The notes beneath the pieces are model-generated. The model did not search any database. It was not told the DNA's origin and saw nothing but the letters and a program-made list of their open reading frames with translations. The translations under genes were made by a program, and so were the position numbers. A stretch of DNA of 64,000 nucleotides. Source: Akkermansiaceae bacterium. Lineage in GTDB: Bacteria > Verrucomicrobiota > Verrucomicrobiia > Verrucomicrobiales > Akkermansiaceae. Below, piece after piece: positions 17,890-26,437 of the stretch. The stretch's first letter is position 1. Each line of letters starts with the position of its first letter. Where the stretch lies: the NCBI GenBank assembly GCA_024233115.1, contig JACKQB010000003.1:664121-728120 (forward strand), read 5' to 3'.

Positions 17890-19197
17890 ATGTTAGCAAA
17901 GACCATCGTGTATTCCCGCGCATCCATCCGCCGAGCCATCCTCCTGCTCGTCATGTTTCTATGCGCCACCACCCGTGGCGGTGGTTTCCAACCACCACGC
18001 CCAACCACCACCAACGCCTACGCTCCCCCCCACCAATCCACCACCACCGTAGTTGCATACGCTTACGCCACCAATACCCTCACCTCGCGTCAAGGCACCA
18101 CCCAAAACCAAATACCCAGAACTAAAAACCTCACGCCCTACGACTACGATACCACCGTCGCCCCCCACCAGCGTAACACCCCCACAATCCCGCAACCTAC
18201 CGCCCCGTGGGCGGTAGCGGCTCTTGTAACACCACTAACGCGGCGTCGCCGCACAAGCAATCCCGCCCCAAACAACACCCACGACGACATCACACGCCTC
18301 CGCCCGCGGAACAGTCCTCACCCCCACTACAACTACGCCGCCTCCAGAACCCAAACCGTAGCGGCAACCTCCGGTCGCCCCGCCAAGCCCCTTGATCTAG
18401 AAACCGGCCTCTACTACTACGGCTACAGATACTATGATCCGGTGACAGGCAGATGGCCATCCAGAGACCCCATTCAAGAGCAAGGAGGAAGTAATCTTTA
18501 CGCATTCGTCAATAATGATGGAGTTAATGATATTGATGTTTTAGGAAAATTTACGGGAGATATATTTATACGCAATCAGCGCATGACAATTGATGCTGAT
18601 GGAGCTCCTACTGCTTATCATCCGGCTGGAACAGGTATTGATTTTCTGAAAAACGGGGGATTTCCCAGCAATACCGTAGAAGCAACTGCGACATATAGAC
18701 GATGCCCTTATGGAGTTGTTTGCAGAAGGTTAGGTAATGGACGTTATCAACCATATATTCAAGGGCAGAATGGAGCTAGAGGTCCATCACATGGCTACTT
18801 CATTTCAGGTACAGCTTGGTCTCAAGGGCCTGCAAATGACCAAAATAGTTACGTGAACAGTAGTGTAATACCTTATGTTGTAGTGAGGACTCGCAGACAT
18901 CTTGGCAAATTGGTGTCGGTTGTTGAAATGGATGGGTTTTTCCCCATTGTAAACCATGGTGTTGCAGCGGATATAAATGGAAGAACCCAAGGAGAGGCTT
19001 CGATAGCCATGGCTCAACTATTTGGTTTGTCAGGAAGTCCAAAAAATGGGGGAACCAATAAGCGTAAGTTTTGCTACATCATCTATGATGAGAAAACAGC
19101 CTTCCCTGGTTCCGGTGCATCAAGTAGTGCTGAAACATTGTATGACTTGCTGCCTAAAGATGAAAGAGGCTTCCCATGCGGATGTCTTGGGGAGTGA
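17890..19197 (+). CDS. Short RHS-core protein with C-terminal GH75 chitosanase-like domain
   Basis: A 435-residue protein in three parts. Residues 1-25 form a signal-like segment (RRAILLLVMFLCATTRGGG). Residues 25-165 are Pro/Thr/His-rich and show no YD repeats. Residues about 168-220 are a clear RHS repeat-associated core: DLETGLYYYGYRYYDPVTGR, WPSRDPI, NLYAFVNND and a final DVLGK. From residue 224 the DNA becomes AT-rich and the protein resembles GH75 fungal-type chitosanases: IDADGAPTAYHP, GIDFLKNGG, SSVIPYVVV and GRTQGEASIAMAQLFGL, whose Glu sits where the family places a catalytic acid. The domain may cleave chitosan- or peptidoglycan-like glycans. The usual long RHS shell is missing. 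A TTG at 17872 is an alternative start. Confidence 0.75.
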   Translation: MLAKTIVYSRASIRRAILLLVMFLCATTRGGGFQPPRPTTTNAYAPPHQSTTTVVAYAYATNTLTSRQGTTQNQIPRTKNLTPYDYDTTVAPHQRNTPTIPQPTAPWAVAALVTPLTRRRRTSNPAPNNTHDDITRLRPRNSPHPHYNYAASRTQTVAATSGRPAKPLDLETGLYYYGYRYYDPVTGRWPSRDPIQEQGGSNLYAFVNNDGVNDIDVLGKFTGDIFIRNQRMTIDADGAPTAYHPAGTGIDFLKNGGFPSNTVEATATYRRCPYGVVCRRLGNGRYQPYIQGQNGARGPSHGYFISGTAWSQGPANDQNSYVNSSVIPYVVVRTRRHLGKLVSVVEMDGFFPIVNHGVAADINGRTQGEASIAMAQLFGLSGSPKNGGTNKRKFCYIIYDEKTAFPGSGASSSAETLYDLLPKDERGFPCGCLGE

Positions 19198-19202
19198 ATG
19201 AT

Positions 19203-19817
19203 ATGAATTGCTGTTTAAACAAGTTGATACCCTTATCAGGGCGGGTCAGTCGTCTCGTTTTTGCAGTTGCAGTGCTTGCCTGCAGCCCCAATGTTTTTTC
19301 TCAAAATTCCAAGGGGCGCGTGGAATTCAATGTTCCTAGTGATACCGTTTTAGTTAAAAAGTCTGACAAGCCCTCTCTGTATGTATTCAACAACCTCCTC
19401 AAAGAAAGTTTGGAATTTCGCAAATTTCTTGCTGTGAATAAAGAAAAGGTTGTTCAAGGATCAAGAGTAGATCCTGAAATCAGATTGTCTACACTACTAC
19501 TCATGAGACAAGATTATACAACAGGAGGACTTCCTGCTATTGGAGGATCGGTTCGCCAACAGTTCGAACTATATGCAGACTATGTTTCATTCACTGGACA
19601 GGCACACCATGCAAATTTTTTATCAAAGGGTTTTTTCGTGGTTTACGAACGTGAGAAACTTGTTCACGCAAATTCTTCTATAAAAAGAAATCGAGACAAA
19701 ATTTCCATTGTTGGATTTTCCGAAAAACTTAGTGATTTGGTTTATTCAAACGAAGAATTTATTGAACGAGCTTCCAAGAAGCTCGAAACTTATCTGTCCA
19801 CACTCCCCAAAGAATGA
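19203..19817 (+). CDS. Exported AT-rich hypothetical protein, candidate immunity protein
   Basis: Not recognised. A 204-residue protein with a signal peptide (VSRLVFAVAVLACSPNVFSQ), then a predicted mixed alpha/beta body with no known motif. The ATG at 19203 follows the RHS stop by five bases and has GGGGAG nine bases upstream, one of the few good ribosome-binding sites here; an overlapping ATG at 19176 is less likely. It shares the low GC of the RHS tip but not of other neighbours, so the two probably arrived together. By analogy with polymorphic-toxin loci, an exported protein directly after an RHS toxin tip would be its periplasmic immunity partner. That role is inference. Confidence 0.6.
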   Translation: MNCCLNKLIPLSGRVSRLVFAVAVLACSPNVFSQNSKGRVEFNVPSDTVLVKKSDKPSLYVFNNLLKESLEFRKFLAVNKEKVVQGSRVDPEIRLSTLLLMRQDYTTGGLPAIGGSVRQQFELYADYVSFTGQAHHANFLSKGFFVVYEREKLVHANSSIKRNRDKISIVGFSEKLSDLVYSNEEFIERASKKLETYLSTLPKE

Positions 19818-19860
19818 AAGAGAGGTTCCAGAGAGATAACATGGGGATAGGAAAGATAAC

Positions 19861-20126
19861 AGAGAGGGGTCAGTCCGTGGATTGTGGATTGAAGGATTGT
19901 TAGATATGTATGTTAGTCTCCCAAATATCAACCTTTCAAATGCTAGCCGCTGACGCGGGAGGCTGTTCAACTGCCGCCGAGCCCGGCATCCACCGACGGC
20001 CTGATCACGCGTCGTGCTTGGCTGACATCGCACAACGGGCGTAATGAGGGGTGGTGCCTGAAGCTGTGGCTGCCTTCCCCAAAGGGGCCCCTTCCACAGC
20101 GGCACCGGACGCAGCTCCGGCAGATC
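19861..20126 (+). repeat. Direct repeat copy A downstream of RHS locus
   Basis: Starts with AGAGAGGGGTCAGTCCGTGG and contains GATTGTTAGATATGTATGTT, CCCAAATATCAACCTTT, CTGCCGCCGAGCCCGGCA, CGCACAACGGGCGTAATGAG and CAGCGGCACCGGACGCAGCT. All these blocks recur in order in copy B. Copy B has about 35 extra bases between the TAATGAG and GGCTGCC blocks. Confidence 0.8.
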
Positions 20127-20185
20127 GCTCCCCCCCTCCGCCGAGGCTTCGGGGGGCACGCTCACCGCCTGCGCCCCGTCCTCCA

Positions 20186-20219
20186 CCTCTCATTACGCGC
20201 AGTTGTGCGAAGTAAGCCG
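20186..20219 (-). repeat. Inverted arm of the repeat
   Basis: CCTCTCATTACGCGCAGTTG followed by TGCGAAGTAAGCC is, on the minus strand, close to GGCTGACATCGCACAACGGG and CGTAATGAGG of copy A (20020-20050). The two arms are about 135 bases apart and could form a long imperfect hairpin. Confidence 0.55.
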
Positions 20220-20633
20220 CACGCCCCGCGCCAGTCCGGAATCAGGCTCCTAACGTCGCGTCCAACAGAATGAGGCTCCGCGCCGCGCATCACACCTGCC
20301 GGAGCGGCAGGAGAGATGCACACACCCCCCGGCTCCGGCTGCACCGCAGGGGCGGTTTCGCCTCCGCCCCAACCACGCTCCGCACCCCGCTCCGCCGTCG
20401 TGCTCGTCCCTCACACCACGGCTCCGCCCCGCCACCTGCAGCAACCATTCCAGAGCGCGCATCGGCAACCAGCAAGGGCGAAAGGAGTCGAATGGCTCGC
20501 GCCGCCGCCGCGTGTCGCCGCATCAAGTGGAACCTTTTCTACTCCAGACCACTATTCCACTTGACCCGCCGCCCCACGGCGGCAATGGGCACGTATCGTT
20601 TCGTTTTCGAGAAAACAAAACGTAGTTTTGCAG

Positions 20634-20930
20634 AGAGGGGTCAGTCCGTGGATTGTGGATTGGGGGATTGTTAGATATGTATGTTAGCCTCCCAAATATC
20701 AACCTTTTCAACTCTAGTCGCAATCGCGAAAGCTGTCTAACTGCCGCCGAGCCCGGCACCCCGCCGACGGACTGGCACGCGTCGTGCTGTGGCTGACATC
20801 GCACAACGGGCGTAATGAGGGGTGGTGCGCACGGGCGAGCTTTGCGAGTGCAAGTCTCTCCCTGATTGTGGCTGCCTTCCCCGAAGGGGTCCCTTCCACA
20901 GCGGCACCGGACGCAGCTCCGGCAGATTGG
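20634..20930 (+). repeat. Direct repeat copy B downstream of RHS locus
   Basis: Second copy of the 19861 unit, beginning 773 bases further on. The first 60 bases and the blocks around GCCGAGCCCGGCA, CACAACGGGCGTAATGAGG and GCACCGGACGCAGCTCCGGC are nearly identical; it is interrupted by a roughly 35-base insertion at about 20829-20864. Confidence 0.8.
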
Positions 20931-21124
20931 TTCCTTCGTCACGGGCCAATAAGGGTCCAGGAAGAGATTTGTTGCATTCATTCAATCCCCTCTCATTTCA
21001 AACCGTCAAATACACGGCATGCAACAAATCCCATCCTGGACCGCCTTCCCCCTTTTTTCTGTTTTCATGACTACACCAGTATCTTTCCTCACAACATAGA
21101 GTGCACCAACGTCACAGACAAACA

Positions 21125-21694
21125 TCACTGCTCCACCGCGATCAGTTCCACCTCAAAAATCAGTGTTGAGTCAGGGGGTATCTTATCCCCAGCTGCCCGA
21201 TTACCATAAGCAAGTCCGGGGGGAATGGTAAATCGATAGATGGCTCCCACTGACATCAATTGCAGACCCTCGGTCCAGCCTGGGATCACCTGGTTGAGTG
21301 GAAACGAAATAGGCTGGTCACCTGGGGAGCTATCAAACTCCGTACCGTCTATCAGAAATCCTCGATAGACCACCTTGACCTTATCCGTCGGCCCCGGCGA
21401 GGCCCCGTTCCCCTTTTTCAACACCTGATAGATCAAGCCGCTATCGGTACGGATTTTTTGTGGAGGCGCGATGGCCTCACGCGCTTTGCGCTTTGCGGGT
21501 CGGGCTGCCGCGTCATCATCCCCCACTGAAACCCCGGCACTCGATGCCGAACCCGTATCAGCAGCACGACTCAGCTCGTTCCCCCTCATCCGCTTGACAT
21601 CCATGATGAAAATGGCGGCGAAAATGGCCACCACGATGGGCACGATAATGAGATAAGGTTTGCGGGTCATAGGAGCAACAGCATCGCCAACCAT
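21125..21694 (-). CDS. Membrane-anchored FKBP-type peptidyl-prolyl isomerase
   Basis: Catalyses cis-trans isomerisation of prolyl bonds, probably in the periplasm. The 189-residue protein has an N-terminal helix (YLIIVPIVVAIFAAIFI), a charged linker, then a complete FKBP domain from about residue 85: VKVVYRGFLIDGTEFDSS, QVIPGWTEGLQLMSVG, YRFTIPPGLAYG and IPPDSTLIFEVELI. The ATG at 21694 has AGGTG five bases upstream; an in-frame ATG at 21670 is possible. It starts 26 bases after the helicase stop and is probably cotranscribed with it. Confidence 0.9.
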   Translation of the reverse strand: MVGDAVAPMTRKPYLIIVPIVVAIFAAIFIMDVKRMRGNELSRAADTGSASSAGVSVGDDDAAARPAKRKAREAIAPPQKIRTDSGLIYQVLKKGNGASPGPTDKVKVVYRGFLIDGTEFDSSPGDQPISFPLNQVIPGWTEGLQLMSVGAIYRFTIPPGLAYGNRAAGDKIPPDSTLIFEVELIAVEQ

Positions 21695-21720
21695 GGCACA
21701 CCTGCAAACATTAAGTTCCC

Positions 21721-23757
21721 TCACCAGGCCGACACCTGCCACTCCTCGGTCAGGTCAGTGGGAATGGCATCGAGGAAACGGGAGGGTTTGGTCATGTATT
21801 CACCGGTGTAACTCTTGGGGTTGGTCATCGGATAAGTCAGATAGAGCTGGTCCTTGGCACGGGTGACAGCCACGTAAAACAGCCTGCGTTCCTCCTCGAA
21901 CATTTCCATGTCTCCGGAATCGATCACACGCCTGTTAGGAAACATGCCGTCGGCAAGCCAAACCACGAACACCACCTTCCACTCCAGCCCCTTTGCCTGG
22001 TGGATGGATGAGAGCATGATGCTGTCGTCTTTTCTCCCGTCCTTTCCACCCCGGCCCGGTTTGCCGTCAGGCTCGCCATCGACCGATGACATCAACGACA
22101 GCTGGGCGAGAAACTCGAGGACGTCCTCGTAGTTCTCACCATATTGCATGAGCTGCTCGATGTCCTGCTTCCGGTGTTCGTAGTTATCGAATGTGCCGCG
22201 CATGTAGTCCTCGTAGACACCCTCGAGGATGCTGAAAATCATGTTCGACGGTCGCTCGAACTCACCGCCCGGTGCAAGTTCATCGAGGGTGTGGCAGAGC
22301 TGCTCCCAGGTGTCCTTCGCTTTTGCCGGCACGCGGAAAGTGAGCAAGGTTTCGGAAAACGACACGGGGACTTCGACACTTTGCCCGGCGGCGGAGTTCG
22401 CCCAGGCAAGCCAGAGGTTGTCGGCTGTTTTCGAACCAATCCCCGGCAGCAGCAAAACAAAGCGCTTGAAGCTGACTTCGTCCCGGCCATTGACCACAAA
22501 CCGAATCATCGCCGAGACATCCTTGATATGGGCCTGCTCGAAAAACCTCAGCCCACTGGTGATCTGGAAGGGCAAATCGCGGCGCGTCAGCTCCATCTGG
22601 ATCTCCATACTCTGGTAGTGGGCGCGGTAGAGCACGGCGATCTCGTTGGGTTCAATCCCCTCACCGATCAACTCGTCGATCCGCTCAGCGAGAAACCCGG
22701 CCTGGGTCGACGGGTCATCGAGCGCCACCAGCGCCGGCACCATCGCCCCCCCTTCGCGGGCGGGTTTGAGCTCTTTCTCGAATTGGGTTTTGTTAGGACG
22801 GATCGCGGCATTCGACAGCTCGAGCACCTCGGGAACCGACCGGTAGTTGGTCTCGATTTTAAACACCTGGGCAGCAGGATACTTCTCCTGAAAACTGAGG
22901 ATGTTCGCCATATCGGCACCACGCCACGAGTAAATCGACTGGGCATCGTCGCCCACGACCATGAGGTATTGTTTTTCACCGACCAACAGATCGATCAGAT
23001 CGCACTGCACCTTGTTAGTATCCTGATACTCATCGACGAGTATGTGGCGGAATTTCTTCTGATAGAGCTGGCGCAGGTCCTGATGTTCCTGCAGGAGTTT
23101 GAGCGTCTGGATGAGAAGGTCATCAAAGTCCATCGAGTTGGTGGCCTTCTTTTTCTTCCGGTAGCCCTTGCGGACTTTCTTGATTTCCTCCAGCCACTCT
23201 TCAAGGTGGGGATATCGGAGCTCGATAATATCATCGAGCGATTCGTAGGTATTTTCCGCCAGACTGAAAATGGAAGCCAGCAAGTCGGCCTTCGGAAAAC
23301 GCCGGCCACCGGTATGGATGTTGAGTCCCTTGACCACTTCGGTCAGCAAGGACTTCTGGTCGTCCCGGTCGAGGATGGAAAACGACCGGGTAAAGCCAAG
23401 GTCATCAGCGTGCCGGCGCAGGATGCGGTTACCGATCGAGTGGAAGGTGCCGCTCCAGAGGTTGCTGATATCCTGTGGCACCAACTGCTCGACCCGCTCC
23501 AGCATTTCACGCGCCGCTTTGTTGGTGAATGTCAGCAGCAGGATATTGCCCGCATCGACTCCCTGATCGAGAAGATAGGCTACCCTGTGGGTCAGCGTAC
23601 GGGTTTTTCCGGACCCGGCACCGGCAATGACCAGGGCGGGACCGGGCTGGGAACTCACCGCGGCGTACTGTTGCTCGTTGAGTTCGGCTGCATAATCGAT
23701 CCCCGACGGGTTACCGCCTGTCTGTTTACCAGATTTTATCCTGTATTCTCGCGCCAT
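21721..23757 (-). CDS. UvrD/PcrA/Rep-family DNA helicase
   Basis: Superfamily 1A 3'-5' DNA helicase for repair and replication restart. The 678-residue protein carries all the motifs in order: Q motif LNEQQYAAV, Walker A AGAGSGKT (residues 45-52), LLTFTNKAAREM, Walker B DEYQDTN, GDDAQSIYSWRGAD, ETNYRS, SSIHQAKGLEW and RRLFYVAVTRAKDQLYL. The open frame extends to 23820 but the ATG at 23757 starts the basic MAREYRIKSGKQ leader common in this group. A short acidic/Gly insertion (DGKPGRGGKDGRKDD) precedes motif V. Shorter than E. coli UvrD by about 40 residues, mainly at the C-terminus. It leads the pair with the FKBP gene. Confidence 0.93.
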   Translation of the reverse strand: MAREYRIKSGKQTGGNPSGIDYAAELNEQQYAAVSSQPGPALVIAGAGSGKTRTLTHRVAYLLDQGVDAGNILLLTFTNKAAREMLERVEQLVPQDISNLWSGTFHSIGNRILRRHADDLGFTRSFSILDRDDQKSLLTEVVKGLNIHTGGRRFPKADLLASIFSLAENTYESLDDIIELRYPHLEEWLEEIKKVRKGYRKKKKATNSMDFDDLLIQTLKLLQEHQDLRQLYQKKFRHILVDEYQDTNKVQCDLIDLLVGEKQYLMVVGDDAQSIYSWRGADMANILSFQEKYPAAQVFKIETNYRSVPEVLELSNAAIRPNKTQFEKELKPAREGGAMVPALVALDDPSTQAGFLAERIDELIGEGIEPNEIAVLYRAHYQSMEIQMELTRRDLPFQITSGLRFFEQAHIKDVSAMIRFVVNGRDEVSFKRFVLLLPGIGSKTADNLWLAWANSAAGQSVEVPVSFSETLLTFRVPAKAKDTWEQLCHTLDELAPGGEFERPSNMIFSILEGVYEDYMRGTFDNYEHRKQDIEQLMQYGENYEDVLEFLAQLSLMSSVDGEPDGKPGRGGKDGRKDDSIMLSSIHQAKGLEWKVVFVVWLADGMFPNRRVIDSGDMEMFEEERRLFYVAVTRAKDQLYLTYPMTNPKSYTGEYMTKPSRFLDAIPTDLTEEWQVSAW

Positions 23758-23965
23758 GGATGGGGAATTTAGCAGCGAAGCGGCGAATGAGAAGTGGCAA
23801 TATGAGACAATATGAGACAATGTCTACAATCCCACACCCTTCCAAACCATCAGCTTTGGAAAAATGTCACCAACCGTGCCGCTGCCTTACAACGTCAACC
23901 GCATCCATGTAATGCTGCCACTGCCGCGGCTTACAGCAATTGATTGAACGTATAGGAAAGCGGAT

Positions 23966-24193
23966 TTATGCCGCGATCTCGTAATGCTCGGCGATGTCGC
24001 GGAGAATACGGTCACGACGGTCACGGGCGCTATCAAGGTCACGTGTTTTCAGGGAAAACCTGAGACGCTCGGAGGTGGCGTCGTTTTTGTGCACCGTGAG
24101 GTGGCACCACCACACACCGCGGTTGTTCCACAGGTGATGGTTGGGGTTTTCTTCATTCACACGCAGAGCTAATCTTGTTTTTGATTTGGCCAT
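23966..24193 (-). CDS. Small protein resembling an integrase arm-binding domain
   Basis: A 75-residue protein with the pattern WWCHLTVHK, then RLRFSLKTRDLDSARDRRDR, similar to the N-terminal arm-type DNA-binding beta-sheet of tyrosine recombinases ('W.v.v.....r...sL.T.d...A...rd'). No catalytic domain follows: the frame stops at 23966 and no recombinase is seen in the 200 bases beyond. It may be a free-standing DNA-binding protein or the remains of an integrase. The ATG at 24193 has no clear ribosome-binding site. Confidence 0.5.
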   Translation of the reverse strand: MAKSKTRLALRVNEENPNHHLWNNRGVWWCHLTVHKNDATSERLRFSLKTRDLDSARDRRDRILRDIAEHYEIAA

Positions 24194-24556
24194 ATTGTTG
24201 TTCTTGTTAACTGGGTATCTGTCGTTGCGTCCACCCGCGCCTCCATTGTTTGAGGCTCCGGGGCGGATGGGGTGTATTTTTCCGAAAGGGGGTCTTTTTT
24301 AGGGGCGGCGTCATATAGTGCTTTTCCCGCAGGCTTGCAACCCTTTTTATTCTGGGAAATCAGAGCTTTCAAGTGTTTTTTGTTATTACCTTAATGATTT
24401 TACTAATGTTTCACCGGTTTGTCAGGTCCACAGCCTTCTATCTCCCCTTCGCAGCAAAAAACGTTCCATCTTTGCAAGATACGTATTTGAGCCGCTAAAC
24501 AGCTGTCGGAGCGGCCCCAAGGCCGACTCCCGTCGAGCCCATCAATCCAGGCCTCG
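24194..24556. other. Non-coding gap of about 360 bases
   Basis: Between the 75-aa gene and the cystathionine gamma-synthase gene, both on the minus strand. A 67-codon frame upstream (24169-24372) has poor composition and no ribosome-binding site. Around 24507-24530, GGAGTCGGCC and GGCCGCTCC on the minus strand form a stem about 35 bases past the synthase stop; its T tract is weak, so a terminator is possible but unproven. Confidence 0.4.
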
Positions 24557-25978
24557 TCAGATGGATTCGATGGCATCACTGACACGGGCAATCAGGTCGT
24601 CCGGTGCTTCCGAGCCCACCGAGATCCGGATTAAATGCCTGTCGACCCCACAGCCCTCGACCCATTCCAACTCATCATAGTGAGCCAGCAGGGTGTATGG
24701 ACACGCCAAGGTGAAATCAGTCCCCAGGCTCGGCCCCTTGGACAACCTCAGGGCATCAAAAAACCTGGCTGATTTTTTCCGGTTTTTCAATACAAAGGAA
24801 ATCAGCCCACCAAAGCCCCCACCCTTGCGTTTGATGGCATTGTATTGCGTGGTCGTTGTGTACTTAGGATACCAGACAGCCTCGACGGCGGGACAGGTGA
24901 TCAAATAATCAGCCAGTGCCTCGCCCCCGGCATTCGATTCCCTCATCCGGCGCGCAAAGCTACTGATATTACGGGCCAGCACCCGCGCATCAGATGCATA
25001 GAGGCGTGAGCCGCCTGGGCAATCACGTTCAAAAAACTCACGCAAGTCAGAATACATCGGCGATCCGGGGCACAAGGTCACCTGGCCCGCCATGACATCA
25101 CCTTTTCCTGACATCCACTTGGTCAGGCTGGTGGTGATCATATCGGCATACTGATCCACCTGGATATTGGCAACCGAGCAGATGGTGTCATCGACCACCA
25201 GCGGCACGCCGCCTTCCCGGCAAGCATGGGAAACGGCCTCGAGGTCAACGGTCCGCAACAGCGGATTGCCGGGAGTTTCACAAAAAACGGCGGAAAACTC
25301 CCCCTTGCTGATACGTCTCAGTGCCTCCTCCAATGACTCACCCGCAGCTTCGTTGAGGAACACCACGCCATTCCCAAAATGATTCTGCACCCTCATCGTG
25401 TCGACGTAGGGAAACTCAAGTTGCAAGGTCTTGCGACCAGGAAGCAGCTGGCTAATAGCACGGTGGGTCGCAAAAACTCCAGCCATGCCGTTTTCATAGA
25501 GGAACACGTTCTGCGGAGCAAATTTGCCAAACTCCGCAATCCGCTTGCGGAGACTGCCGGTTGGAAAGCCCTTGCCTCCCTCCCCATTCAAAACATGCTC
25601 GGCTTGTCGGCTGCCTACAATCTCACCCGTATATCGCCAGTATTCCATCGCGACCGGTAAATCCGCCTCGCTGACGATCAATGCCTGAAGCCCTTCATAA
25701 CTCGCGATCCTCGACGCCGAACCACTGCGTTTTTCCACATACCGCTGCGCCCGCTGCGCGGCATCACGGCTGGGGAAGACCACCACCTTCGAGCCGTTGT
25801 CAGCCAATGCCTGGGTCGCCTCGGCGAACAATCTCGTCGTTGACGGATGGAGAAAAAACCGGGGGTATCCGGCCAGCAAACGGCGTATCACCTTATCGCG
25901 CTTTTCCTCGTAACCAAGCACGGAGTCCCACGTAGGCAGGCATACGGAACAGGCATGCTGCGTCTTTGGCAATGGCAT
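24557..25978 (-). CDS. Cystathionine gamma-synthase-like PLP enzyme, fungal STR2-like
   Basis: PLP-dependent Cys/Met-metabolism enzyme, probably joining cysteine with an activated homoserine in transsulfuration. The 473-residue protein is longer than bacterial MetB (about 390). Its N-terminal segment (HACSVCLPTWDSVLGYEEKR then LLAGYPRFFLHPSTTRL) recalls fungal cystathionine gamma-synthases of the STR2 type. The PLP lysine is in TTSLTKWMSGKGDVMAG, and FCETPGNPLLRTVDLEAV and RISVGSEAPDDLI are standard family blocks. The ATG at 25978 was chosen (GGAGG lies 11 bases upstream). A TTG at 26041 would keep 21 more residues, whose last Gly also fits the family, so the true start is uncertain. Confidence 0.8.
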   Translation of the reverse strand: MPLPKTQHACSVCLPTWDSVLGYEEKRDKVIRRLLAGYPRFFLHPSTTRLFAEATQALADNGSKVVVFPSRDAAQRAQRYVEKRSGSASRIASYEGLQALIVSEADLPVAMEYWRYTGEIVGSRQAEHVLNGEGGKGFPTGSLRKRIAEFGKFAPQNVFLYENGMAGVFATHRAISQLLPGRKTLQLEFPYVDTMRVQNHFGNGVVFLNEAAGESLEEALRRISKGEFSAVFCETPGNPLLRTVDLEAVSHACREGGVPLVVDDTICSVANIQVDQYADMITTSLTKWMSGKGDVMAGQVTLCPGSPMYSDLREFFERDCPGGSRLYASDARVLARNISSFARRMRESNAGGEALADYLITCPAVEAVWYPKYTTTTQYNAIKRKGGGFGGLISFVLKNRKKSARFFDALRLSKGPSLGTDFTLACPYTLLAHYDELEWVEGCGVDRHLIRISVGSEAPDDLIARVSDAIESI

Positions 25979-26437
25979 ACCCGTATCCGCCTCCGTCCAC
26001 GCAGGCTCTGTTTTCAAATCTCTCAAAATCTGGCTGGGCAATAATGGTTGCTAACACAGATTGCAAGCCCATATACCGCATGCTGTGATAAGCGGCTGAC
26101 CGAATGCCATCCAACCCATATTGATGGCAAGCAATTTCTCGAACAAACAGCCCGGCACTCAGCGGATTGAGGATGTGATTGGCTGTAAAATCCACCATGA
26201 CTCCAATAAATCGATATTTATGGACAAAAAATCCCCGCTGACGCCGTTACTTTTATGACAAAATCCGCTGGATATGGAACTAAGTCCATGACAGCTTCCT
26301 CCAATTGGAAGTCATACCATTAGCAATACCATTAGCAATACCATTTGCCCAAGCCGCCTACTTCGACGAGACTTACACCTAACGCTCCTCCACCAGCTCC
26401 TCATTCACCGCCTCATTCACCGCCTCACCCAAGCTCC
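25979..26437. other. Divergent intergenic region with microrepeats and a possible leader ORF
   Basis: Separates the synthase from the plus-strand envelope cluster. On the minus strand a 101-codon ORF (26198-25893) has a good TTGGAG ribosome-binding site and overlaps the synthase start in another frame; its product is unrecognised. The 12-base unit TACCATTAGCAA is repeated 2.7 times at 26315-26346, and CATTCACCGCCT is repeated at about 26403-26426. Confidence 0.45.
26315..26346 (+). repeat. 12-bp tandem repeat upstream of envelope cluster
   Basis: TACCATTAGCAA occurs twice in full and a third time in part (TACCATTTGCCC), about 90 bases upstream of the first gene of the cluster. It could be an operator array or a slippage product. 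Confidence 0.6.

Larger units (their letters stand above)
19818..21124. other. 1.3-kb non-coding accessory region with repeats
   Basis: No gene is supported; ORFs here are GC-rich, low in complexity and overlap each other on both strands. The region holds two direct repeat copies (19861-20126 and 20634-20930), an inverted arm (20186-20219) and a very GC-rich middle (about 20130-20600) with many CCGC/GCGG strings. From 20960 the sequence becomes AT-richer up to the FKBP gene. It looks like a graveyard of mobile or RHS-associated sequence. Confidence 0.55.

Noticed and set aside
20200..20700. Several overlapping ORFs in the GC-rich middle of the repeat region
   Set aside because: They are Arg/Ala/Pro-rich in every frame on both strands, as expected from GC-rich non-coding DNA lacking stop codons.
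19861..20930. Integron attC sites in the repeats behind the RHS locus
   Set aside because: GTCTAAC, GTTCAAC and GTTAGAT strings resemble attC core sites, but they do not pair as RYYYAAC…GTTRRRY ends of one palindromic site, and no integrase or cassette genes are present.
24169..24372. 67-codon minus-strand ORF upstream of the 75-residue gene
   Set aside because: No ribosome-binding site, poor composition and a 25-base overlap with the next gene; nothing recognisable.
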